Under the pieces are notes generated by a model. It did not search any database. It was not told the DNA's origin and saw nothing but the letters and a program-made list of their open reading frames with translations. DNA of 64,000 nt from NCBI RefSeq assembly GCF_004349105.1, contig NZ_SMLB01000022.1, positions 29,620 through 93,619 on the forward strand. Reading direction: 5' to 3'. The position numbers were made by a program, and so were the translations under genes. Positions 1 through 11,682 of the stretch are shown here, piece by piece. The stretch comes from Jiangella aurantiaca. Lineage in GTDB: Bacteria > Actinomycetota > Actinomycetes > Jiangellales > Jiangellaceae. Within the stretch, counting starts at the first letter, position 1. Each line of letters begins with the position of its first letter.

Positions 1-2506
1 CCGACGCCGCCGCGGTGCGGACGATCGTGCCCTTCTGCCGGTCGGTGATCAGGCCGCGCGCGACGAAGTAGTTCGCGGCCTCCTCGACGTGGCGGACGAA
101 CTCCCCGTGGTTGGGCCAGGAGTCCGGATCGTCGTCGATCAGCTGGTTGATCGAGCAGCTCGCCCCGCCGACCCGGTTGGGCACGCCCGTGTCGACCCCG
201 CCGATCACGACGGTGCTGGCGCCGATGTCCCGTTCGTCGCACGTGGGGCCGCCGGTGTAGTCGACCCGATGGATGGTCGAGACGCCGGTCGTGCCGAACG
301 TGTGGCCCCACTTGATGACGTAGAGGGCGCCGTCGGGCCCGAACACCATTTCGTGCGGCCGCGTCCACGGGTTGAGGACGCCGTGGAACAGCGGGTTGAT
401 CTCCTGGACCTGCTGGTCGTCGTCCAGGACGAACGTGTAGAGGTTGTTGCTGGTCCGACCCCACTCGCCGAAGAACGCCCGGCCGTCGTACGACTCCGGC
501 CACTGACGGCTGGACAAGGACTCCAGCTCGGCGTCGTACCGGTAGACCGGCCCCGCCGTCGGCGCGCCGCCGGTCCCGATGTCCGGCACGTTGGCGCCAC
601 CGCCGGCGAACGGCAGCCGGCCGTACCAGACCTCGGGGTCGACGACCGGCGGCAGCTGCGTCATGCCGGTGTTGTTCGGCGACTCGTTGACCGGGTTGGC
701 GCAGTCGAACGTCGCGCCGGCCGGCCCGCTCGGGAACGTCCAGTCGCGGTAGGCGCCGCCGGCGTGGCAGTACGGCCAGCCGTAGTTGCCGGGCTCGACG
801 ACGTTCCACTCGACCCGGCCCTCGGGACCGCGGTCGGCGTTCGGCCCGCCGGCGTCCGGCCCGTAGTCGGCCGCGTACAGTGCGCCCGTCTCCGGGTCGG
901 TCTCGATCCGGAACGGGTTGCGGAAGCCCATCGCGTAGATCTCCGGCCGGGTCTGCGGTGTGCCCGGCGGGAACAGGTTGCCGGCCGGGACGGTGTACCC
1001 GCCGCTGTCGGTCGGGGTGATCCGCAGGATCTTGCCGCGCAGGTCGTCGGTGTTGGCCGACGTGCGCTGGGCGTCGAACGGCTGCCGTCCCGGCCGCTCG
1101 TCGATGGGCACGTAGCCCTGCGATTCGAACGGGTTGGTGTCGTCGCCGGTCGAGATGTAGAGGTTGCCGAAGCGGTCGAACTCCAGCGAGCCCGCCTCGT
1201 GGCAGCACTGCTCCCGCTGCACGGTGACGTCGAGCACGGCCTTCTCCTCGGTCAGCCCCTCCGCGGTGAGGGTGAACCGCGACAGCCGGTTGACGCCGCA
1301 GCTGCCGGCGGGGACGTCGGACGGCGGGCAGGTGACCGGCCCCGGCACGGAGCGGTACAGGTACAGCCAGTCGTTCGAGGCGAAGTCCGGGTCGAGGGCC
1401 AGGCCGAGCAGGCCGTCCTCCTGGGCGTTGCCGGTCGCGATCCCGGTGTAGACGTCGACGGTGTCGACGACGCTGGTCGTCTGCGTCGCCGGGTCGACGA
1501 CCTTGAGGTTCGCCGGCGTCGACGCCTGGCTCCGCTCCCCCATCTCGATGAAGAAGACCCGGCCGTCGTCGGCGACGTCGAGCTCGCTCGGGAACCGGGT
1601 GTTGGCGTCCAGCGTGACCTTCTCGAAGTGCTCCCAGTCGGTCCCGCCGCAATCACCGCCGGCGGCGCCGGCCGCCCACTCGATGCCGCCGAGAATGTGC
1701 TGGAGGAAGGCCGGGTCTGCGTACGACTGGTTGGTGTGACCCAGCGCGGTGTACCAGGACCGGCCGCCTTCGAAGGTGTGGCACCAGGCCATCGGGTGGT
1801 CGGTCCCCATGGTGCCGCTGCCCGGGCTGTACGACCGCTCGTCGATGGTGAGCAGCACGTGGACATTGCCGCGTGGGTTGAGGTTGAAGTTGTACCACTC
1901 GTCGTTGCGGTTCCAGACCGTCTCCAGGTGCGCCGTCGACGGGTGCGCCCGGTCAGCGACGACGAGGCGGGCGCCCTGGATCGCCGGGTGGTTGACGAAG
2001 TAGGCGCCGACGAGCTGGCCGTACCACGGCCGGTTGTGCATGGTGTCCGTCGCCGCGTGGATGCCGGCGAAGCCGCCGCCGTTGCGGATGTAGCCCTGGA
2101 ACGCCGCGAACTCGCTGTCGTTCAGCAGCGGCGGGTTGGCCGGGTTGTTGGTGCCGTCGACGGGCGACAGGAAGACGATGGCGTCGTACTGGGCCAGGTC
2201 CGCCGCCGACGTGAACGGGGTGCTGGGCAGGGTGCGGGTCGGCTGGGCCGGGTCCCAGACGTCGACGTCGAACCCGTTCTGCTCGCCGAGCTGGATGATC
2301 GCCGTAGTGCCCGGCACGATGCTGCCGTGCCGGAAGCCGAGGGTCCGGCCCACGACCAGGACGGAGTAGTCGTCGTCCTGCTGGGGCTCGGCCTCTTGCG
2401 CCGTCGAGGTGGTCGCCGCGACGACCGGGAGCGTCAAGGCTCCGGCCGCAACGAGCGCGACCGCGCGGGTGCGCGCGTCTCGCAGGCGCCAGGTGACGTG
2501 TTTCAC
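1..2506 (-). CDS. Secreted ThuA-like / sorbosone dehydrogenase-like fusion protein, 3' end outside window
   Basis: Reads leftward off the window edge, so the C-terminus is missing (835 codons visible). GTG start at 2506 with AAGGAGA seven bases upstream, then a basic start and an Ala-rich hydrophobic stretch ending at a TAQA-type site: a signal peptide. Residues about 45-260 look like a ThuA (trehalose utilisation) domain: VLVVGRTLGFRH opening, 'GGFAGIHAATDT', 'HPMAWCHTFEGGRSWYTALGHT'. Residues about 270-800 look like a glucose/sorbosone dehydrogenase beta-propeller (GLLGLALDPDF, DDLRGKILRI, NPFRIETDPETG, YGPDAGGPN, NYGWPYC). In this family further PKD, CBM or similar domains usually follow, but that part is not visible. 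Probable role: extracellular processing of a sugar or glycoside; the substrate cannot be inferred. A long open frame on the opposite strand is a codon-bias shadow. Confidence 0.85.
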   Translation of the reverse strand, partial: MKHVTWRLRDARTRAVALVAAGALTLPVVAATTSTAQEAEPQQDDDYSVLVVGRTLGFRHGSIVPGTTAIIQLGEQNGFDVDVWDPAQPTRTLPSTPFTSAADLAQYDAIVFLSPVDGTNNPANPPLLNDSEFAAFQGYIRNGGGFAGIHAATDTMHNRPWYGQLVGAYFVNHPAIQGARLVVADRAHPSTAHLETVWNRNDEWYNFNLNPRGNVHVLLTIDERSYSPGSGTMGTDHPMAWCHTFEGGRSWYTALGHTNQSYADPAFLQHILGGIEWAAGAAGGDCGGTDWEHFEKVTLDANTRFPSELDVADDGRVFFIEMGERSQASTPANLKVVDPATQTTSVVDTVDVYTGIATGNAQEDGLLGLALDPDFASNDWLYLYRSVPGPVTCPPSDVPAGSCGVNRLSRFTLTAEGLTEEKAVLDVTVQREQCCHEAGSLEFDRFGNLYISTGDDTNPFESQGYVPIDERPGRQPFDAQRTSANTDDLRGKILRITPTDSGGYTVPAGNLFPPGTPQTRPEIYAMGFRNPFRIETDPETGALYAADYGPDAGGPNADRGPEGRVEWNVVEPGNYGWPYCHAGGAYRDWTFPSGPAGATFDCANPVNESPNNTGMTQLPPVVDPEVWYGRLPFAGGGANVPDIGTGGAPTAGPVYRYDAELESLSSRQWPESYDGRAFFGEWGRTSNNLYTFVLDDDQQVQEINPLFHGVLNPWTRPHEMVFGPDGALYVIKWGHTFGTTGVSTIHRVDYTGGPTCDERDIGASTVVIGGVDTGVPNRVGGASCSINQLIDDDPDSWPNHGEFVRHVEEAANYFVARGLITDRQKGTIVRTAAAS

Positions 2507-2548
2507 CGCGCTGTCTCCTTCGTCGATCGGATGAACACGCGCTCCTGC

Positions 2549-2570
2549 CCCCGGGGCACCGGCCCCGGGG
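2549..2570. terminator. Hairpin downstream of the P-loop NTPase gene
   Basis: Perfect 9-bp inverted repeat CCCCGGGGC / GCCCCGGGG with a 4-nt ACCG loop, 67 bases past the stop of the 2637-3743 gene and upstream of the start of the ThuA gene. No T-run follows, as is common for actinobacterial terminators. It could also shape the leader of the ThuA gene. Confidence 0.5.
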
Positions 2571-2636
2571 TCTCGGCCCAGTGTGGAGTTGTGTGGTGCT
2601 GAGGGATATACGGCGCAACCGGCCGCAGGGATTGCG

Positions 2637-3743
2637 TCAGGCCGCTTCGGAATCCAGCGACACCAGCGCCGCGGCGATGGACGGGTCCATCAGCTCGCTC
2701 GTGGTCACCACGGGGACGTCCACCAGGGCGGCCGCCTCGCGCGCGGCCAGCGGCGACGCCGTCACCATGCCCGTCACCGCGGCCACCCGCAGGTGCCACG
2801 ACCGCAGCAGGTTCACTCCGGACAACGCTCCGAGCGCGTCACTGGCCGCGAACAGCACGCCGCTCAGCGTCGCCCGGACGGCGGGGTCGGCCAGCAGCCG
2901 TGCTGTCTCGACGTGCGCGACGCCGTCGGCGATCTCGATGACCACCATGTCCGGCTCGGACGCGGCGACCGCGGACAGCAGCCCGAAGTAGGTCGCGACG
3001 AGGTCCTCCGGCGACACCATGTGGGTCGACGGGAACCCGGCGTCGGTGAAGTCGAGCACCGGCGTGCCGCCGGCGTCGAGCAGGTGCCAGCGGTCGTTGC
3101 CGGCGCCGGTCCCGGTGACCTTCGCCGCGCCGACCTGCCGGCCGGACCGGGTGATGCCGCGCACCAGCGAGGCCGCGGACGTCGTCTTGCCCGCGTTCAT
3201 CGACGTGCCGACGACGGCGACCACCGGCGGGTGCACGGGCGGCGGCACCGGCGTCAGCCCGATGGGCGCGCCGTCGCGCACCGTCAGCCCGCGGCCGTCG
3301 CGCCCGGCCAGCCGGCCGATCGGCACGATGCGCGTGGGCCCGGCGAACCCGGAGTACGCGCCGACGACCCGGCCGGCCATGCCGCCCGCCGCGACCAGGT
3401 CGCACGGCCCGAAATCGTCAGGGACGACGGCCTCGTAGGCGTCGGTGGCGTACCGGGCGCCGTACGCGACCACGATCTCGTCGCCGGCGAACAGCCGCGC
3501 CTTGCGGCCGTCGGGACGCTCGATCCAGTCGTGGGCGCCGATCGACTCCACCCGGGCCAGGATGACGTCACCGGCCGCCGGGATGGTCGCCGGCGCCAGC
3601 ACGAGCTCGTCCCCCGACGGCACCAGGTCGATCACGTGCCGGGTGATGTACGAGGTCTTGGCGGCTCCGAGCCGGCGCGGCCAGGGCGCCGCGACCGGGA
3701 AGAGCTCCGCCGCTGGAGCCACATGCTCAGTGAAAGAGGTCAT
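2637..3743 (-). CDS. P-loop NTPase of unrecognised function
   Basis: 368 residues from ATG 3743, chosen because GAGG lies five bases upstream and the longer open frame upstream (to 3989) is not protein-like. I do not recognise a named family. Residues about 50-170 read like a small beta-barrel or adaptor domain (GDVILARVESIG, GDEIVVAYGARY). Residues about 185-365 form a P-loop NTPase core: Walker A GTSMNAGKTT, a MobB/CobQ-like 'ITRSGRQVGAAKVTGTGAG' segment and an acidic strand DMVVIEIADGVAH that could be Walker B. The end 'VPVVTTSELMDPSIAAALV' resembles a Rossmann-type tail. Cytosolic, no signal peptide. The neighbouring secreted ThuA gene is on the same strand 130 bases away, but nothing shows they work together. 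Confidence 0.7.
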   Translation of the reverse strand: MTSFTEHVAPAAELFPVAAPWPRRLGAAKTSYITRHVIDLVPSGDELVLAPATIPAAGDVILARVESIGAHDWIERPDGRKARLFAGDEIVVAYGARYATDAYEAVVPDDFGPCDLVAAGGMAGRVVGAYSGFAGPTRIVPIGRLAGRDGRGLTVRDGAPIGLTPVPPPVHPPVVAVVGTSMNAGKTTSAASLVRGITRSGRQVGAAKVTGTGAGNDRWHLLDAGGTPVLDFTDAGFPSTHMVSPEDLVATYFGLLSAVAASEPDMVVIEIADGVAHVETARLLADPAVRATLSGVLFAASDALGALSGVNLLRSWHLRVAAVTGMVTASPLAAREAAALVDVPVVTTSELMDPSIAAALVSLDSEAA

Positions 3744-3894
3744 GGGAACCTCACTTCGGGGGACGGGCGCAGAGGTGGCACTGACGATGGCGTGACCACC
3801 GGGTGTTTCTGCGGCGAGACCTGCCTTGATGACGCAAGAATGCATGAGCGGACGCCTCCCGCGCCAGCCCTCGGCACGGACTTTTCTCGCCAAC

Positions 3895-3922
3895 GTAAAC
3901 GTGCAGGTAAAACGGGGTAAAC
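3895..3922. promoter_or_regulatory. Three phased GTAAA(C/A) direct repeats upstream of the NTPase gene
   Basis: GTAAAC at 3895, GTAAAA at 3907 and GTAAAC at 3917 lie in a lower-GC pocket about 150-180 bases upstream of the NTPase start. The spacing of 10-12 bases is close to one helical turn, as expected for a regulator binding cooperatively. The rest of 3744-3980 holds no gene that I can support. Confidence 0.25.
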
Positions 3923-3995
3923 GACGCATACCGACGATGCCCTTGACCGCACTCGGCGACGGAACGATCATGGAGGGACAACTGAACACTGGAGT

Positions 3996-4032
3996 CCCGC
4001 TCGGGGCACCGGCACATCGTCTGGTTCCCGAG
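3996..4032 (+). other. Possible structured leader RNA upstream of a 38-codon ORF
   Basis: CCGCTCGGG and CCCGAGCGG form a perfect 9-bp stem around a loop of about 20 bases, followed by a small CCTCG/CGAG hairpin just before the start of the short ORF at 4082. This looks like a folded 5' leader, but I cannot match it to a known riboswitch or attenuator class. Confidence 0.25.
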
Positions 4033-4081
4033 CGGCCGTACGGCGGCTTTGCGGAACCTCGTAGTAGCGAGAGGACCCCCC

Positions 4082-4198
4082 ATGAGTCGTCAGCACGGAC
4101 GGAGACCCCTCAGCCGGCTGCGCGCCAGCCGGTACCTCGCCAGGTTGCGGCTGCAGGCCTACGCCGCGGTCGCGGGCCGGTTCTCGGCTCGGGCGTAG
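4082..4198 (+). CDS. Putative 38-residue Arg-rich small protein or leader peptide
   Basis: ATG 4082 preceded by GAGAGGA at good SD spacing, then 38 codons to TAG. The product is strongly basic (MSRQHGRRPLSRLRASR...) with a mildly amphipathic second half. It is too short for homology-type recognition. Evidence for translation is the good ribosome site and a hairpin terminator about 100 bases after the stop. It points toward ligA, which runs the opposite way, so it is not a leader for a downstream gene. It may be an independent small protein or spurious. Confidence 0.3.
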   Translation: MSRQHGRRPLSRLRASRYLARLRLQAYAAVAGRFSARA

Positions 4199-4295
4199 GG
4201 TCGCGAACCGCGCGACCCGAGGAACTCCGATCTCCGGTTCCACGGAGCAGCTCGTCCGGCGCCCTGCGGGCGGCGAGCGAGCCTTCTTGGACACG

Positions 4296-4321
4296 AAGGG
4301 TCTGGCTTCCGCCGGACCCTT
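4296..4321. terminator. Bidirectional terminator between the small ORF and ligA
   Basis: AAGGGTCTGGC and GCCGGACCCTT form an 11-bp stem with one G-T pair and a TTCC loop. It sits between the + strand small ORF and the 3' end of minus-strand ligA, where a convergent terminator is expected. Confidence 0.6.
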
Positions 4322-4340
4322 CGCGCGTGTCGGCCCCGGC

Positions 4341-7699
<3,359 letters not shown>

Positions 7700-7711
7700 G
7701 AGAACGACACC

Positions 7712-8185
7712 CTATGCGATCGCCCGCAGCAGCTCGATGAACCGCCGCACCTGACGGTCCGGCGCCGGCCGGGTGACGGCGACGAGGTCGGCGGAGAGGC
7801 CGTGGACGGGGACGAAGGCGAGGCCGAAGTCGCCGGACTCGCGCGCCACCGCGGGCGCGAAGCACACCCCGCGCTCCGCCGCGACCAGGCTGAGCTGGGC
7901 CTTGAACCCGGTCGCCGCGCTGCGGACCCGCGGCAGGAACCCGGCCCGCTGGCAGGCCGCCACGAACCCCTGCCGCAGCACGAGGTCGGACGAGTCGACC
8001 GCCATCAGCCAGTCCTCGTCGGCCAGGTCGCTCAGCCGCAGGGCCGAGCTCGAGGCATACGGGTGCGACGGCGGCAGGGCGACCGTGAGCGGCTCGTTGC
8101 GGATCGGCGTCATCTCCAGGTCCGCCGGCGCCGGCGACCCGGGCAGCACCCACTGGATCCCGACGTCGACGCGCCCGTCGAGCAG
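7712..8185 (-). pseudogene. LysR-type regulator, 3' half only
   Basis: About 155 residues from LLDGRVDVGIQ to the stop match the effector-binding domain of LysR regulators (EPLTVALPPSHPYA, LADEDWLMA, LVAAERGVCFAPA). The whole winged-helix DNA-binding domain and the first lobe of the sensor domain are absent: at about 8185 the sequence switches without a gap into a permease gene on the other strand. The only in-frame ATG (8227) lies in permease sequence, so no functional regulator is encoded. The stop is 12 bases before the methionine synthase start. Confidence 0.75.
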
Positions 8186-8601
8186 CCTACGCCGGGCTGG
8201 TGCTGCCGCAGCTGGCGTCGTCGGCACTGGCCGTCTTCCTGCTGCGGCAGCAGCTCGCGGCGTTCCCGGCCGAACTGATCGAGTCGGCCCAGCTGGCCGG
8301 CGCTTCCGACCGGCTGATCCTGTGGCGCATCGTGGTCCCGAACCTGCGCCCGGTGCTGGTCGCCGTCGGCATCGTCGTGTTCATCCAGACGTGGAACGAG
8401 TACCTGTGGCCGCTGCTCGCGACCAGCGGGACGGAGCGCGCGACGGTGCAGGTCGGGCTGCGGATCTTCGAGACCGAGCAGGGCACGGCGTGGGGTCCGC
8501 TGATGGCGGCCGCCACGCTGGTGGCCGCGCCGCTGGTCGTGGCGTACGCGTTCGCCCAGCGCCGGGTGACCGACGCGTTCCTGCGCTCCGGCCTGGGGTA
8601 G
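8185..8601 (+). pseudogene. MalG-type sugar ABC permease, 3' half only
   Basis: The frame begins at the junction with AYAGLVLPQLASSALAVFLLRQQ and continues to the stop at 8601. It contains the EAA loop that contacts the ATPase (ELIESAQLAGASDRLILWRIVVP) and the last transmembrane helices. The N-terminal half, including the first helices, is missing, so it cannot form a transporter. A GTG at 8200 could start a fragment. The missing 5' halves of this gene and of the LysR gene face each other, which fits one deletion across a divergent regulator-transporter pair. Confidence 0.75.
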
Positions 8602-8607
8602 GCGGGG

Positions 8608-9330
8608 TCAGGTGCGGCGGACGTCGGTGATCGTCCCGTCGACGACGGCGGCCGCGACGTCGCGCAGCTTGCTGTTGGTCGACCGGGCGTGGCCGCGGAG
8701 CAGCGCGAACGCGTCGTCGACGGAGATGGACAGCCGCTCGGCGAGGACGCCCTTGGCCTGCTCGACGAGGATCCGGCTGTCCAGGGCGGACTGCAGCTGC
8801 CCGGCGACAACCTCGTGCTGCCGAGCGGTGCGCTCGTGGAGGATCCCGATGGTCGCGACGTCGGCCAGTGCCTGGCCGAGCGCCAGCGACTCGTCCGCCA
8901 GCGGTCCAGGCTCCCGGCCGAACAGGTTCATCGCCCCGAGGACCGCGTCGCGCAGCCGCATCGGCAGCGCATAGACGGCGGCGAACCCGGCGCCGCGGGC
9001 GGCCGGCGCGAACCGCGGCCAGCGCTCGTCGCCGCCGGCCACCAGGTCGACCATGGACACCCGCCGGCCGGTGCCGAACGTGTCGAGGCACGGGCCCTCG
9101 GAGTTCTGCAGCTGCGACAGCTCCAGCATGCGCGTCTCCTCGCTGGAGGCGGCGACGAGGTTGAGCGTGCCGTGGTGGTCGATCAGCACCACGCCGCAGG
9201 CATCGACGTCGATCAGCTCCACCACCCGGTGCGCGAGCAGGTCGAGGAAGCCGAGCACGTCGTAGTCGTCGACGAGCGTGTCGGCCAGTTCGACGAAGGT
9301 CTCGCGGACGCGCCGGTCGGTGGTACTCAT
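8608..9330 (-). CDS. GAF-ANTAR antitermination regulator 1
   Basis: 240 residues from ATG 9330 with GGAAGG six bases upstream. Residues about 15-165 form a GAF sensor domain (VDACGVVLIDHHGTLNLVAASSEE, GPCLDTF). Residues about 175-235 form an ANTAR RNA-binding domain (SRILVEQAKGVLAERLSISVDDAFALLRGHARSTN) with the usual Ala-Lys-Gly core. ANTAR proteins bind paired hexaloop hairpins in nascent RNA and stop transcription termination. The start overlaps the stop of the next GAF-ANTAR gene by 4 bases, so the two are translationally coupled and may act together. Confidence 0.9.
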   Translation of the reverse strand: MSTTDRRVRETFVELADTLVDDYDVLGFLDLLAHRVVELIDVDACGVVLIDHHGTLNLVAASSEETRMLELSQLQNSEGPCLDTFGTGRRVSMVDLVAGGDERWPRFAPAARGAGFAAVYALPMRLRDAVLGAMNLFGREPGPLADESLALGQALADVATIGILHERTARQHEVVAGQLQSALDSRILVEQAKGVLAERLSISVDDAFALLRGHARSTNSKLRDVAAAVVDGTITDVRRT

Positions 9331-10187
9331 GCGCCGCCTTCCGGTCGGTCTTGGTCGCTGTTCGGGGGCGCGTCCATCATCTCGCTCCCTATGGCCGTGT
9401 CGTCCGTGCCGCGCCGGTCCGGTGCGAATCTCAGCCGCCGCGCCACCACCTCGGCCGCCACATCGGCCAGCCGCCGCTCGTGGACGTAGGCGTACGCCCG
9501 CAACCGGACCAGTGCCTCGCTGACCTCGACACCGAGCTGCACGCTCACCATGCCCGCAGCCTGGTGCACCTCGGCCAGCCGCTCCGGCAGGATCGCGTCG
9601 CGGCGGTGGTCCGGACCACCCGCGATCCCCCCGCTCTCGTCCAGCACCACGACGAGCACCGCGTCGGCGAACGCCAGCGCGGTCGCGAGTCGCACCGCGT
9701 CGAGAGCACCAGGGTCGCGGCGGTACACATCCAGCACGCCGACGCGGGCGGCGCCGGCGGCCACGGGGAACGCGAACAGCCCCCGCACGCCGCGGTCCGT
9801 CGCGGCGGGCGCGAACACCGGCCACCGCCGCACGGCGGACCCGGCGGCGAGGTCGGGGACCAGCACCACGCCGTCGCCGGCCGCCGCGTCGACGCCCGGA
9901 CCCTGGCCGAGCGTGAACTGCAGCTCCTCCAGCTCGTCACAGTACTCGCCGACGGCCAGCACCGGCTCGCGGGCGCCTGTCGCGCCCACCATCGACAAGC
10001 CGCACCCCGCCGCGCCGACCGCGGCGGCGCAGGCGTGCAGCACGTGCCGGAGCGACGGGTCGGTCCCCTCGGCCCGCGCTCTTTCGACGATCGCCCCCCA
10101 GACGTGATCGGCCCGGTGCTCAGCGGACAACCGTACCCACCGATCCGCACGCCACTTCGATCGCTCCTCCCCACAGATTCGGGCCAC
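9327..10187 (-). CDS. GAF-ANTAR antitermination regulator 2
   Basis: 286 residues if GTG 10187 is used; no clear SD is seen there, while GGGGAGGAG at 10164-10172 may mark a later start. GAF domain about residues 30-170 (LRHVLHACAAAVGAAGCGLSMVG, LGQGPGVDAAAGDG) and ANTAR domain about 205-265 (LPERLAEVHQAAGMVSVQLGVEVSEALVRLRAYAYVHERRLADVAAEVV). Here the ANTAR core is the QAAGMVS form rather than AKGVL. Coupled by a 4-base overlap to the downstream paralogue. The ligand sensed is unknown. Confidence 0.88.
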   Translation of the reverse strand: MARICGEERSKWRADRWVRLSAEHRADHVWGAIVERARAEGTDPSLRHVLHACAAAVGAAGCGLSMVGATGAREPVLAVGEYCDELEELQFTLGQGPGVDAAAGDGVVLVPDLAAGSAVRRWPVFAPAATDRGVRGLFAFPVAAGAARVGVLDVYRRDPGALDAVRLATALAFADAVLVVVLDESGGIAGGPDHRRDAILPERLAEVHQAAGMVSVQLGVEVSEALVRLRAYAYVHERRLADVAAEVVARRLRFAPDRRGTDDTAIGSEMMDAPPNSDQDRPEGGA

Positions 10188-10279
10188 TCTGGCAGCTCGG
10201 CTCGGGCCTGCGCCAGTGCCTATCGACGCTGTATGGCGATGCGCCGCGGCCTCTTGTCCGCCGTGGCTACGCTGGCGGC

Positions 10280-11001
10280 ATGGCCGAGGCGATCGCGCCG
10301 CACGACGGCGAGCAGCACCAGCACGGCAGGCTGGCCGGCCGGCTGAACTGGCTGCGCGCCGGCATCCTGGGCGCCAACGACGGCATCATCTCGACCGCGG
10401 GCATCGTGGTGGGCGTCGCCGGCGCCACGACGGACCGCGACTGGCTGCTGCTGACCGGCGTGGCCGGCCTCGTGGCGGGCGCCTTCTCGATGGCCGGCGG
10501 CGAATACACCTCGGTCAGCGCCCAGCGCGACACCGAGCGGGCGGCGCTGGCCCGTGAACGGTGGGAACTGGAACACCTGCCCGGCGAGGAGTTGGCCGAG
10601 CTCACGCAGATCTACGAGCGGAAGGGACTCTCCCGCCCGCTGGCCGAGCAGGTCGCGCGGGAGCTGACCGCCGAAGACGCCCTCGCCGCGCACGCCGAGG
10701 CCGAACTGGGCCTCGACGCCGACGAGCAGACCAACCCGTGGTCGGCGGCGTTGTCGTCGTTCATCTCGTTCGCGCTGGGCGCGATGCTGCCGCTGCTGGC
10801 CATCGTCCTGCCGCCGCCGACGGCCCGGTCCCGGTCACGATGGCGACGGTGGTGCTCGCCCTGGCATTGACGGGGTACACCGGCGCGCGGCTGGGTGGCG
10901 GACGGCGCTCGCGGGCGGCGGCCCGCGCGGTGATCGTCGGCCTGCTCACCATGGCGGTCACGTACGCCGTCGGCTCGGCGCTCGACGTGAGCGTGTCGTA
11001 G
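10280..11001 (+). pseudogene. VIT1/CCC1-family Fe/Mn transporter with a frameshift
   Basis: ATG 10280. Family hallmarks are GILGANDGIISTAGIVVGVAGA and SMAGGEYTSVSAQRD, followed by the cytosolic helical region and the fourth helix (SSFISFALGAMLPLLAIVL). Near 10820-10830 the reading frame shifts: the last helix (MATVVLALALTGYTGARLGG ... GLLTMAVTYAVGSAL) continues one frame back to a stop at 11001. Total length is about 240 codons, normal for the family, so one base appears lost. As written the protein ends at 10870 without its last helix. This could be a real null allele or a sequence error. The intact family exports or stores Fe(II)/Mn(II). Confidence 0.75.
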
Positions 11002-11012
11002 GCCACTCTGGC

Positions 11013-11030
11013 AGCACGAACGGTCGTGCT
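11013..11030. promoter_or_regulatory. TetR operator, promoter copy
   Basis: AGCACGA ACGG TCGTGCT, a perfect 7-4-7 inverted repeat 11 bases upstream of the tetR start. Its core GCACGA-N4-TCGTGC occurs again at 11708-11723. Position and symmetry fit autorepression by the adjacent TetR protein. Confidence 0.65.
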
Positions 11031-11041
11031 ATTTTGGTCCA

Positions 11042-11647
11042 GTGACGAAGGGCGCCGAGACCCGGCAGGCCATCCTCCGCAAGGGAGTCGAGACGGCCTA
11101 CCGCGTCGGCCTGGGCGGGCTGACCATCGGGCACCTCGCCGCCGCCACCGGCATGTCGAAGAGCGGCCTGTTCGCGCACTTCCGGTCCAAGGAGCTCCTG
11201 CAGATGGAGGTCCTGCGCGAGGCGCGGACCGAGTTCATCGACACCGTCATCCGGCCGGCGCTGCTGGCGCCCCGCGGCGAGCCGCGGGTGCGTGAGCTGT
11301 TCGACCGCTGGGTCGAGTGCGGCCGCACCCGCATGCCGGGCGGCTGCCTGTTCGTCAAGGCCGCCGCCGAGCTGGACGAGCAGGACGGCCCGGTCCGCGA
11401 CCAGCTGGTCCGCGATCACCTCGACCTCTACGACTCCTGCGCCCGCATGTTCTCCACCGGCATCGCCGAGGGCCACTTCCGCGAGGATGCCGATCCGCTG
11501 CAGTTCGCCGCCGACCTCGACGGCATCATGCTCGCCTTCTACCACGCCCACCGGCTGCTCGAGGACGAGCGGTCGGAGGCAAGGGCGCGGCACGCGTTCG
11601 AGCGGCTGCTCGCCGACGCCCGCGTCCGCGCCGGCACCTCCTCCTAG
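11042..11647 (+). CDS. TetR-family transcriptional repressor
   Basis: 201 residues (GTG start). Residues about 8-52 form the helix-turn-helix (AILRKGVETAYRVGLGGLTIGHLAAATGMSKSGLFAHFRSKELL). The rest is an all-helical ligand and dimer domain of the TetR_C_16/YcdC-like kind (CLFVKAAAELDEQDGPVRDQL). Likely represses itself and the following alpha/beta hydrolase, because matching palindromes lie before each gene. The ligand is unknown; lipophilic esters or alcohols are plausible given the hydrolase. Confidence 0.9.
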   Translation: MTKGAETRQAILRKGVETAYRVGLGGLTIGHLAAATGMSKSGLFAHFRSKELLQMEVLREARTEFIDTVIRPALLAPRGEPRVRELFDRWVECGRTRMPGGCLFVKAAAELDEQDGPVRDQLVRDHLDLYDSCARMFSTGIAEGHFREDADPLQFAADLDGIMLAFYHAHRLLEDERSEARARHAFERLLADARVRAGTSS

Positions 11648-11682
11648 AACCCGCGCCTCCAGACCTCCCCGAAGGGATCGCC

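Noticed and set aside
89..2602. Very long open frame on the + strand
   Set aside because: It mirrors the minus-strand ThuA-GSDH gene; the composition is Arg/Val/Asp-rich with no domain signs. The same holds for many other long frames in this GC-rich window.
3744..3989. N-terminal extension of the P-loop NTPase to 3989
   Set aside because: The extension is not protein-like and a clear SD precedes ATG 3743.
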